From CAZQBY01 sp964540655 (GTDB lineage Archaea; Altiarchaeota; Altiarchaeia; JAFGQM01): a stretch of DNA of 15,792 bases. Location of the stretch: assembly GCA_964540655.1 (NCBI GenBank), contig CAZINR010000028.1, positions 1-15,792 of the forward strand, written 5' to 3'. Made by a program: the position numbers and the translations under genes. Shown here one piece after another: positions 7,833-14,413 of this stretch (its first letter is position 1; the number at the start of each line of letters is the position of its first letter). Under the pieces are notes generated by a model that was not told the DNA's origin, made no database searches, and was given only the letters and a program-made list of their open reading frames with translations.

Positions 7833-8042
7833 TCAGTCTATGTAGCCCAATGCTTTAAGCCTTCTTCTTATTTCTTCCTTAGTACCAGTGTATGATTTTT
7901 CGCTAAGTTCACTGTCCGAGAAGAATTCTCGAAGCATGAAGGTTACGAAATCGGACATGGATTTAAATCCAGTCCCACCTATAAATTCTTTCAGCCTCTC
8001 GGCCAGAGGCTCTGGGATGGAGATAGTGGTATACTTGGTCAT
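7833..8042 (-). CDS. Ribbon-helix-helix (CopG-like) regulator with C-terminal LGY tail
   Basis: A 69-residue protein. Residues 3-40 fit the ribbon-helix-helix DNA-binding fold: the beta-strand KYTTISIP, helix PLAERLKEFIGGTG, then SMSDFVTFMLREFF. Such proteins bind DNA as dimers. Residues 55-69 (KEEIRRRLKALGYID) are a separate charged helix ending in the LGY tail shared with CysD and two AP-superfamily proteins in this window. It is the first gene of the cysD-cysN-AP operon, with one base between its stop and the cysD start. Two copies of TAATTATAT, 10 bp apart, lie just upstream and could be its operator, so autoregulation of the sulfate-activation operon is a reasonable inference. No toxin-like partner is next to it, so it is unlikely to be an antitoxin. 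Confidence 0.85.
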   Translation of the reverse strand: MTKYTTISIPEPLAERLKEFIGGTGFKSMSDFVTFMLREFFSDSELSEKSYTGTKEEIRRRLKALGYID

Positions 8043-8044
8043 CT

Positions 8045-8080
8045 TAATTATATGTAATTATATAATGCTACTATAAAAAT
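8045..8080 (-). promoter_or_regulatory. Promoter and candidate operator of the RHH-cysDN operon
   Basis: The direct repeat TAATTATAT occurs at 8045-8053 and 8055-8063, one helical turn apart, as is typical of RHH operators. A TATA-like element sits at 8071-8080 (TTTTTATAG on the minus strand), about 33 nt before the ATG at 8042, giving a short leader. A second candidate, TTATATAA at 8059-8066, overlaps the repeats. A protein bound to the repeats would cover the transcription start. Both the repeats and the spacing are seen; the function is inferred. Confidence 0.5.
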
Positions 8081-8105
8081 CCCTGAAGCTCATTGGGATG
8101 CTTTT

Positions 8106-8113
8106 CTATAAAG
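8106..8113 (+). promoter_or_regulatory. TATA box for the sulfatase-like gene (leaderless)
   Basis: CTATAAAG begins 27 nt upstream of the ATG at 8133, so transcription would start at or next to the initiation codon. No Shine-Dalgarno sequence lies between them. Together these support a leaderless archaeal mRNA. Confidence 0.5.
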
Positions 8114-8132
8114 CGGCTCTAGATTACGCGTC

Positions 8133-9356
8133 ATGGGTAAGAAAGGTGGCGCAAAACTCATCTGGCTGGTCTTGGATTCACTAAGGGAAGACACGTTCTC
8201 CAGCTATAACGGCGGCGTCTTGGGCAGGCTCAAGAAGGACTCCGTCTATTTCCCGTCCACGATAGCGCAGTCCACGTTCACACCGGTGTCATTCGGCTCC
8301 TTCCTTACTGGGATGAACCCGTACAGTATGGGCACGAGCCTCGTCACCATAGACAAGAAAGCCCTAATGGATAAGAAGTGGCGCAAGAAGAAGAGTGGTA
8401 GCGGGGACTACGTAAAGGGGGTCAAGCTGAACGAGCTGAAACATAAGACCGTCTTCGACCACTTCAAGAACCCAATCTCGTTCACCAGGAAGATATTGGG
8501 CAAAGGCTATGACTACGGCCCCTGGAACCTGCAAAAAGAGTCCAAGGCCGTAAACGCCGCGGAGTTCATAAGGAAATCGGGGGGGGAATTCCTGGTCTTC
8601 GTGCGGACCGCGAAAACCCACATACCCTGGAAGAAATCGCTCGGCAGGATAACATCCATGCCCATCATGGGCAAGGATTACGAATACTTCCAGGGGCTGA
8701 AGAGGCTGCACAGATTCTACTCCAACCGCCTCACCCGGTGCCCCGCCAAGAAGCTCATAATGCTATCGGCCTATCTAGGGCTCGACTCGTTCGTCCGCAA
8801 CGAGCTGGCCGGCATGATAAGAGCCCTGAAGGAAAAGGGCATCTACGACGAGACGTGCATAATAATAACCGCAGACCACTCCGACAACCTGCACGAGAAC
8901 TACAAAGAGGGCTTCGAGCACATCGCCCACGGCTTCGATGTGAACGACCGCGTGATAAACGTACCGCTGCTGATAAAGTTACCTGGAAATGCGCACGGTG
9001 GGGAGATGGTGCGCGATGTGGTGAGGAACATTGATATTCTACCCACACTGCTGGCGCTCTACGGCAAGGAAGGCTCTGAAGTCGACGGGGTGCCGCTTAT
9101 AGACAATGATGGAAACCTGAGGACAGGACTGAATCTAACTGCCTACAGCGAGGCCTTCCAGATGTTCTGTTTGAAGAAGGGCGGCGCCAAGCTTACCCTG
9201 GACCTGACTGGCGGGAAGAAGGAGTTCTCATACCGCAAGTGTCCGAAAGGAGGGACGCTAAAAAAGGAGGCCGACTCTATAATTAAAAGGATTTTCAAGG
9301 AAAGGGCCGACGAGGATTACATGGTCTCGCAGCTGAAAAAGCTCGGATATTTCTGA
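8133..9356 (+). CDS. Sulfatase-like AP-superfamily protein with Thr in place of the formylglycine Cys
   Basis: A 407-residue protein with the sulfatase/phosphodiesterase layout: VLDSLRED with D15 (13-20), TFTPVSFGSFLTG (48-60), H163 in THIPW, D248-H249 in ITADHSDN, H266 in IAHGF, then NVPLLIKLP and NIDILPTLLALYG. True sulfatases carry C-x-P-x-R, whose Cys becomes formylglycine, ten residues before the Gly of TG. Here T50 sits at that spacing and the Arg is absent, so a Thr-nucleophile phosphodiesterase or phosphotransferase is more likely than a sulfatase. DHSD replaces the common DHGE. No signal peptide is seen, so it is cytosolic. It ends in DEDYMVSQLKKLGYF, the LGY tail. It is divergent from the RHH-cysDN operon across a 90-nt spacer and has its own TATA box. 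The substrate is unknown; automatic annotation would probably call it sulfatase. Confidence 0.82.
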   Translation: MGKKGGAKLIWLVLDSLREDTFSSYNGGVLGRLKKDSVYFPSTIAQSTFTPVSFGSFLTGMNPYSMGTSLVTIDKKALMDKKWRKKKSGSGDYVKGVKLNELKHKTVFDHFKNPISFTRKILGKGYDYGPWNLQKESKAVNAAEFIRKSGGEFLVFVRTAKTHIPWKKSLGRITSMPIMGKDYEYFQGLKRLHRFYSNRLTRCPAKKLIMLSAYLGLDSFVRNELAGMIRALKEKGIYDETCIIITADHSDNLHENYKEGFEHIAHGFDVNDRVINVPLLIKLPGNAHGGEMVRDVVRNIDILPTLLALYGKEGSEVDGVPLIDNDGNLRTGLNLTAYSEAFQMFCLKKGGAKLTLDLTGGKKEFSYRKCPKGGTLKKEADSIIKRIFKERADEDYMVSQLKKLGYF

Positions 9357-9360
9357 AGTC

Positions 9361-9978
9361 CTACTTCTTTTCGTATATGCCCCGCGTGATCTTCTTCAGC
9401 GGGCCCGGGAGTTTCTCGTGCACTTTCTTGAGGCTTTTGCGTATCTGGCCCTTGGGGTCAGAGATGTCGAAGCCGAACTCCTCGTAGCAGACGAGATCCT
9501 TGGCATCTGCCTTCCGCGGGACTTCCCGCTCCGGCTGGCTCGGATAGCCGAGCGTGACGAGGGCTATCGGGTCATAGTGGCCGGGCACCTTAAGCAGTCG
9601 CCTCAATACGTCTTTCTTAGGCAGGTGGCAAATCCAACAGGCGCCGAGGCCCATATCATGCGCAGTCAGGAGCATGTTCTGTATGGCGGCGGATGCGCTC
9701 TGTACATAATCCGCATACTCGGTGTTGTTAGTCTTGTTGTAGTACAGCACGAAGATGCCGACAGGGATGTTCTTCAGGTGTATGACTCCCTTCTCAACCA
9801 GTGAGTCCCTGTGGGATTTGTCCTCGACAACTAAGAATCTCCAGCCCTGTATATTGCAGGCGCTGGGCGCCCGGTTGCCCGCCTCGATGACCTTGAGTAT
9901 CTTCTCGCGCTCTACTGGCTTGTCCGCATAGACCTTGACACTCCTGCGCGTCCTTATCGCTTCTTGCAGTTCCATCAT
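9361..9978 (-). CDS. Nitroreductase family protein (FMN-dependent)
   Basis: A complete 205-residue nitroreductase-fold oxidoreductase. AIRTRRSVKVYADKPVEREKI (from residue 7) is the N-terminal FMN-phosphate-binding signature. NRAPSACNIQGWRFLVV follows, then SASAAIQNMLLTAHDMGLGACWI and VTLGYPSQPEREVPRK. Such proteins use NAD(P)H and FMN to reduce varied substrates; the natural substrate is not evident. It is a paralogue of the nitroreductase half of the fusion at the left end of the window. It is the last gene of a four-gene minus-strand operon, overlapping the alpha/alpha-barrel gene by ATGA, with AAGGAT before the start. A second in-frame ATG follows directly. Its TAG stop lies four bases from the stop of the convergent sulfatase-like gene. 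The basic tail after residue 175 (IRKSLKKVHEKLPGPLKKI) is an addition with no clear role. Confidence 0.9.
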   Translation of the reverse strand: MMELQEAIRTRRSVKVYADKPVEREKILKVIEAGNRAPSACNIQGWRFLVVEDKSHRDSLVEKGVIHLKNIPVGIFVLYYNKTNNTEYADYVQSASAAIQNMLLTAHDMGLGACWICHLPKKDVLRRLLKVPGHYDPIALVTLGYPSQPEREVPRKADAKDLVCYEEFGFDISDPKGQIRKSLKKVHEKLPGPLKKITRGIYEKK

Positions 9979-11291
9979 CTATCCTTCAGTAGGTTGTAGA
10001 GGCGCTCGTTGCCATATATATCAGTGCCCTCCAGAAAAAGTATGAGCGCTTTCATGAAGAGAGTGGTGAACTTGACCTTCACGACCGTATCCGCCGGCTT
10101 GCCGTCCTTCAAACCAACGCTGAGGCAGTAGCCTTTCTTTAGGCGATGGTGCTGCATTATACCCTCCAAGGCGGAGACTGCAGATTCTCTGTAGGACTTC
10201 TCGCCGGTTAGCTCATGCAGCTTCATCAGGGCTATCAGCATGTCAGTCTCGCTGTCCAAGTTGCTCACCTTGGAATCCGCGTCTGCAGGGAAAAGCCCTG
10301 TGTCTGGCGACTGCCTGGAGACCCAGAAGTCGGCAATCCCGCGCGCAGTCTCCAGGAAGGGTTCGCTGTCATCCATGAAGTGCGCACAGTCGCAGAAGGC
10401 ATCCACCACCGGGAAGGCGGAGGTCAGCGAGGGCTTCGACTTGACCGATACTGTGTCGCCGTCCAGGCTGACGATAGAGGGGGGAGTGTCATACTTCGCG
10501 AGCATGACGCTCTTGAACGCCTCGACCCAGTTGAGGATGTCCTGGGAAAGGGTTTCGTCCCCAGTGGCCTTGTACAGCTCCAGGTAGGAGAATAGGGAGT
10601 TGGTGTTGTGCTTCATCGTGCGGACCTGCCTGCACCTGGCGGCAGTCTTGGGGCTGAGCCTCATGAGCGGGCCTAGGGAGGTGACATGGTATGTGGGGAA
10701 AAGGCCGTGCCTTTTGAAGAAGGGGAGTTTCCGCCAGGAGGCTGCCATCTCCCGGCATATGCCCAGGTACTTCTCCTCGCCTGAGAGCTTGTACAGCTCA
10801 ACCAGAAGCTCGATTGTGGTGTTGTCCTTCGACTCGGCTATGGGCATCGAGCCGAACGGCACGAAACTCTCCATCACAAAGAAGCCGTTTCTGTAATTGC
10901 GCGATATCAAGGCGTCTACTATTGAGGTGGCCAGTTCAAGCGTCCCCTTGTCGCGCGTGAAATGATGGTGGTCCACAAGGCCCAGCAGCAGGTCTGTGTG
11001 GGCAAAGGTCTTGATGGAGGAAAACACCCTAAGTCTCTTTTCGGTGCTAATGAGGTTGCCCTTGAGATGCCCGCTTAGAAGCGAGATTTGGTTATCCGTG
11101 AACTCCGACTCCCCAAAGTAGTCGAAGAACGGGAGATAGTCGCCCAAGTCTTCGAGTATATGGCCATAGACTATTGGCTTGCCGGTGTTGCCGTCAAGCC
11201 TGCTCATCGGGACGCCGTCCTCCCTGAGGTAGTCCTCTTTCATCCACCCGATTACCTCTTGGCACCGGGATTTCAACTCCCTTTTGTTCAT
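9975..11291 (-). CDS. Predicted alpha/alpha-barrel protein of the glycan operon, family unknown
   Basis: I do not recognise the family. The 438 residues are almost wholly helical and contain three copies of a helical-hairpin signature: LYKLSGEEKYLGICREMA (about 166-183), LYKATGDETLSQDILNW (about 239-255) and LHELTGEKSYRESAVSAL (about 358-375). L-[YH]-x-x-[ST]-G-[ED]-x-x-[YL] hairpins are typical of (alpha/alpha)6 barrels such as six-hairpin glycosidases, uronate lyases and sugar epimerases. Candidate functional residues are VDHHHFTRD (106-114) and ESFVPFGSMPIAESKDN (141-157). There is no signal peptide or membrane helix. It is third in an operon with two GT4 glycosyltransferases and a nitroreductase, with ATGA overlaps on both sides, so it probably acts on the same glycan or lipid-linked intermediate in the cytosol. 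A glycosidase, lyase or epimerase role is inference only. Confidence 0.72.
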   Translation of the reverse strand: MNKRELKSRCQEVIGWMKEDYLREDGVPMSRLDGNTGKPIVYGHILEDLGDYLPFFDYFGESEFTDNQISLLSGHLKGNLISTEKRLRVFSSIKTFAHTDLLLGLVDHHHFTRDKGTLELATSIVDALISRNYRNGFFVMESFVPFGSMPIAESKDNTTIELLVELYKLSGEEKYLGICREMAASWRKLPFFKRHGLFPTYHVTSLGPLMRLSPKTAARCRQVRTMKHNTNSLFSYLELYKATGDETLSQDILNWVEAFKSVMLAKYDTPPSIVSLDGDTVSVKSKPSLTSAFPVVDAFCDCAHFMDDSEPFLETARGIADFWVSRQSPDTGLFPADADSKVSNLDSETDMLIALMKLHELTGEKSYRESAVSALEGIMQHHRLKKGYCLSVGLKDGKPADTVVKVKFTTLFMKALILFLEGTDIYGNERLYNLLKDR

Positions 11292-12427
11292 CTTTGCCGA
11301 AGTTTAGAAAGTGATTTTAGAAACTGAATTATCTTCTCAGACCTTTTCTCCCATGTGTAATCTTTGGCCAGGGATCTAGCCTTCTTGGCCCGCTTCGCCG
11401 CGCTGGGCGAGAGTGCCAGGCGTATGGCCGCCGCCAGTGAATGTGGATTCTCTGGTTCGAAGAAGAAGGCCGAATCCTCGTTCAGAACCTCACGCAGAGA
11501 AGGAAGGTCGGAAGCGACTATGGGGCGCTCAGCGGCCATGTACTCAAAGAGTTTGAGGGGGGATGTGTATTCACTAGAGATTCGGTCTTTTTTGTTCGGT
11601 AAAATCAGCACGTCTGCTGCGGAGAGAAAGAGTGGTATTCTGCTCGCAGGTACGTGTCCTGTGAAGATGACATTCTCGGGGGCTTTCGTCCTGAGCCTGT
11701 TTATATCCTGCTTCTTGCCACCTACGACAATAATCGTGAAGTTGGGAAGCTCCCTAGCAGCTGCTACAAGAGTTTCAACGCCTTTCCATTTCTGCAGAGA
11801 ACCAGTGTAGATTAACAATTTCGCAGATTTTTCAAGTTTCAATCGGGCCCTGGCCAGCTTCTTCGGAGGCGCCTTTTCTATAAAAGACAGGTCTGCAGCA
11901 TCTGGGATGACGGCAGTTGGCAAGTCGAACGTCTCTGAGTAAAGCTCTGCCATGCGAGCAGTTATAGCAGCGACGCCATCAATGCCGTTCATGTGCTTAG
12001 ACCGCATGCTACTGAACTTGTGTACTTCGCAAACTACTGGTGGACGATTGTCAAAAAGGCGGGCAATGAGGGTGGCAGTGGGCTCGTGTCGCGAGTAGAT
12101 GATATCGAAGTCCTTGTTACTGCCAAAGTATTTGAGTGCGGAGAGTGTGAAGGTGATTGTGGATATGAAGAACCATAAGCGCGGTATCTTCAGCTTGTGG
12201 AGCATGGGCAGGTCCACGGCTGGCACTCTAACTATCCTGAACTTATGTTTGATGTTGTAGTAGGACCAAACATACTTATCCCCATAAGTCCTGTTCTCAC
12301 GCCTGTTCGGTAGTAGCAGGGTGACATCGCAACCAGCCTTAGAGAGTGCCTCGCAAGTCTTGGCTACTTGGATGGAATTGGCCCGTTGGCTTGGCAATCT
12401 GGAATCAGATATATAAAGTATTTTCAT
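11288..12427 (-). CDS. GT4-family glycosyltransferase
   Basis: A 379-residue GT-B retaining glycosyltransferase that transfers a sugar from a nucleotide donor. The N-terminal acceptor domain starts MKILYISDSRLPSQRANSIQVAKTCEAL, a start shared by many WcaA/RfaB-like GT4 proteins. The donor domain includes IYTGSLQKWKGVETL (206-220), IIVVGG, FTGHVPASRIPLFLSAADVLILP and SPLKLFEYMAAERPIVASD (289-307), where E295 is the conserved nucleotide-sugar-binding Glu. It has no membrane helix other than a hydrophobic patch at 85-97 (WFFISTITFTLSA) that may touch the membrane. It overlaps the upstream glycosyltransferase and the downstream barrel gene by ATGA, so all three should be co-translated. No Shine-Dalgarno sequence precedes the start. 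The sugar and acceptor cannot be deduced. Confidence 0.92.
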   Translation of the reverse strand: MKILYISDSRLPSQRANSIQVAKTCEALSKAGCDVTLLLPNRRENRTYGDKYVWSYYNIKHKFRIVRVPAVDLPMLHKLKIPRLWFFISTITFTLSALKYFGSNKDFDIIYSRHEPTATLIARLFDNRPPVVCEVHKFSSMRSKHMNGIDGVAAITARMAELYSETFDLPTAVIPDAADLSFIEKAPPKKLARARLKLEKSAKLLIYTGSLQKWKGVETLVAAARELPNFTIIVVGGKKQDINRLRTKAPENVIFTGHVPASRIPLFLSAADVLILPNKKDRISSEYTSPLKLFEYMAAERPIVASDLPSLREVLNEDSAFFFEPENPHSLAAAIRLALSPSAAKRAKKARSLAKDYTWEKRSEKIIQFLKSLSKLRQR

Positions 12428-13422
12428 GTTTTGAATAGTTTTATGATTCGTTCCATGAGTATGGTGAGGTTGTGGTTGTCAACTATTTCTTCCCTTAGAC
12501 TTTTTTTATTCTTCATGTTTAATGCCTTATTCACGGCTTCGGAGAAGTCTTTCTCATTTCTGAAGAACGTAGGGCCCTTCAAACTCATATACACCGTTCC
12601 TTTGACTACTGGGGGGAGCCCACAAGACATGGCTTCTAGCACTGTCTTGTCAAGGCTCCCAGTGGCGCTGGCAGAGACCAGAGCATCGGCCTTGTTATAA
12701 AGCTCTGGTATTTCGGTATAGTCTACCGGACCTATAAATTCAACATTCTTACTCAGGTTAAGCTTCGACACGAGAGATTTCAGCTCTTTGAGGTATGCTT
12801 CTTGAGATTCTATAGGCACCCCCCCTATGACGAGTAGTTTTGCGTCGTTGTGCTCCTTTATCAGGTTCGACATTCCGAGAATAAGAAGCTCTAGCTTCTT
12901 TACGGGGGAGATTCTACCGACCGATATGAGTAATATTCCTTTTTTTTCAATATCCTGCGGTTTGAAAAAATTGGTATCAATGCCATGGCCCAGTGAGATG
13001 ACCTTGTCGCTACGTATACCGACGCTTTCTTTGGAAGCTGTAAGAAGCCCGTCCGCGAGGAAGTGAGCAATTTTCAGCTTTTTAGTGACAGTTCCGTGCG
13101 TGTGCCACATATAAAGCTTCTTTCCAAAGAGCTTCGCATATGGAGCCGACAGGATTGTATAAATGGGGTTCATGTGACAAAAAACAACATCCACGTTTGG
13201 GACTAGAGAGAACATGCACCTATTAAGCATTAATGTCCTCTGGAGCTTGTTTTTGCCCAATTTTTTCACTTCTACATTGTCGGGCAAATCCATCTCACCT
13301 GTGTCGAGGCAAACCACGTAAATTTTGTTGACTCTGCTCGCCATCTCCTCTATCCAGCGGTGCACAAACCCGATTCTCGGGTCATTCTTGTCGACACGTC
13401 TGGTGAAGAACAGGACATTCAT
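12424..13422 (-). CDS. GT4-family glycosyltransferase
   Basis: A 332-residue GT-B enzyme, the first gene of the four-gene operon. The acceptor domain begins MNVLFFTRRVDKNDPRIGFVHRW and includes MWHTHGTVTKKLKIAHFLADG (residues 105-125). The donor domain begins at LISVGRISPVKKLELLILGM (165-184) and includes VEFIGPVDYTEIPELYNKADALVSAS and SLDKTVLEAMSCGLPPVV (256-273), with E263 as the conserved donor-binding Glu. At 332 residues it is on the short side for GT4 but shows both domains. Base composition is AT-rich compared with the epimerase across the divergent promoter. The ATG is 27 nt from a palindromic TTTTAAA that could serve both genes. Donor and acceptor are unknown. Confidence 0.92.
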   Translation of the reverse strand: MNVLFFTRRVDKNDPRIGFVHRWIEEMASRVNKIYVVCLDTGEMDLPDNVEVKKLGKNKLQRTLMLNRCMFSLVPNVDVVFCHMNPIYTILSAPYAKLFGKKLYMWHTHGTVTKKLKIAHFLADGLLTASKESVGIRSDKVISLGHGIDTNFFKPQDIEKKGILLISVGRISPVKKLELLILGMSNLIKEHNDAKLLVIGGVPIESQEAYLKELKSLVSKLNLSKNVEFIGPVDYTEIPELYNKADALVSASATGSLDKTVLEAMSCGLPPVVKGTVYMSLKGPTFFRNEKDFSEAVNKALNMKNKKSLREEIVDNHNLTILMERIIKLFKT

Positions 13423-13445
13423 CTCTTTACTTTGCTAATATGACA

Positions 13446-13452
13446 TTTTAAA
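13446..13452. promoter_or_regulatory. Possible shared bidirectional TATA element
   Basis: TTTTAAA, containing the palindrome TTTAAA, lies in the 58-nt spacer between divergent genes. It is about 27 nt from the glycosyltransferase ATG at 13422 and about 32 nt from the epimerase ATG at 13481. Both distances fit archaeal promoters with absent or very short leaders, and neither gene has a Shine-Dalgarno sequence. No other good TATA candidate is visible in the spacer. Confidence 0.42.
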
Positions 13453-13480
13453 CTCGCAAGATGCTAAACTAAAGTCTAAA

Positions 13481-14413
13481 ATGCGCATTCTCGTCACGGG
13501 TGGCGCCGGTTTCATAGGCAGTCACATATGCAAGGCCCTAATCAGAGGGGGGCATGAAGTCGTCTGCCTTGACAACTTCGACCCCTATTATGACCCCGCC
13601 TACAAGAGGCAGAACATAGAGGCGCTGGACATAGGGTTGATGGAAGGGGATATTACTGACCTGAAAACCGTCGAGGAGGCGTGTAAAGATTGTGAGTTTG
13701 TCTACCACGAAGCCGCTCAGGCAGGAGTGCGCGCATCGGTGAAAGACCCTATTAAATCATACAGGGTCAATACGGTAGGTACACTCAATGTGTTGAAAGC
13801 GGCTGCTGATTCCGGAGTGCGCAAGATGGTCAACGCATCATCTTCATCAGTTTATGGAAAAGTTGAATACATGCCTTTTGATGAGAAGCATCCAAATAGC
13901 CCGATTTCGCCGTACGGTGTCTCAAAGCTTAGCGCTGAGCACTATTGTAACATTTTCTCGGAGCTTTACGGGCTCAAGACGGTCAACCTCCGATACTTCA
14001 CAGTCTACGGGCCGCGCATGAGGCCCGACCTCGCCATCTCCGTATTTACGAAGAAGGCCCTGAAGGGCGAGCCGCTCCCCATGTTTGGGGACGGGCACAA
14101 AACTAGGGACTTCACATACATAGATGATATAGTCGCGGGCAACCTGCTGCTGCTTAGGGAAGGGGAGGGGACGTTCAACCTGGGGGGCAACGACAGGATA
14201 ACTGTGAACGAGCTTGCCGAGAAGATAATCAGGATAACCGGCTCACACTCCAAAATCGAGCATATGGACGACGCGAAAGGGGATGTGGAGCACACGTGGG
14301 CCGATGTCGAAAAGGCCGAGAAGGAGCTCGGCTGGAAAGCCAAAGTGGGCATTGATGAGGGTCTCAAAAGGTTCGTGGAGCACGTCAGGAAAGAGACAGA
14401 AGATAATGGCTAG
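13481..14413 (+). CDS. NAD-dependent sugar-nucleotide 4-epimerase (UDP-glucuronate or UDP-glucose 4-epimerase)
   Basis: A 310-residue extended SDR enzyme of the cytosol. It has the Rossmann motif GGAGFIG (7-13), D31 for NAD ribose, the active-site run ASSSSVYG (119-126), Y145-GVS-K149, and RYFTVYGPRMRPDLAISVF (171-189). DNFDPYYDPAYKRQNI near residue 31 and EAAQAGVRASVKDP near 77 resemble UDP-glucuronate 4-epimerases, which make UDP-galacturonate, more than GalE enzymes, so I favour that activity; the two cannot be separated firmly by eye. It is divergent from the glycosyltransferase operon and convergent with the toroid gene, whose stop it overlaps at CTAG. It shares its fold and motifs with the UDP-xylose synthase at 1059-1994 but has a clearly different substrate loop, so the two are not recent copies. 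Its product would feed the glycosyltransferases. Confidence 0.88.
   Translation: MRILVTGGAGFIGSHICKALIRGGHEVVCLDNFDPYYDPAYKRQNIEALDIGLMEGDITDLKTVEEACKDCEFVYHEAAQAGVRASVKDPIKSYRVNTVGTLNVLKAAADSGVRKMVNASSSSVYGKVEYMPFDEKHPNSPISPYGVSKLSAEHYCNIFSELYGLKTVNLRYFTVYGPRMRPDLAISVFTKKALKGEPLPMFGDGHKTRDFTYIDDIVAGNLLLLREGEGTFNLGGNDRITVNELAEKIIRITGSHSKIEHMDDAKGDVEHTWADVEKAEKELGWKAKVGIDEGLKRFVEHVRKETEDNG

Noticed and set aside
7833..8042. RHH protein as the antitoxin of a toxin-antitoxin pair
   Set aside because: The next gene, one base away, is cysD, and no small toxin-like gene lies on either side.
8738..9034. 98-residue Arg-rich open frame on the plus strand inside the sulfatase-like gene
   Set aside because: It is a shadow of the real frame, which carries DHSD and NVPLLIKLP motifs. 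Its composition is low-complexity and it has no start signals.
1991..9356. The LGY tails as proteasome-docking HbYX motifs
   Set aside because: HbYX needs a hydrophobic residue, then Tyr, then any residue at the very end. Here Gly precedes the Tyr in all four, and two proteins have two residues after the Tyr.
8133..9356. Calling this gene a formylglycine sulfatase
   Set aside because: There is no C-x-P-x-R or S-x-P-x-R signature; Thr occupies the nucleophile position and the Arg is missing.
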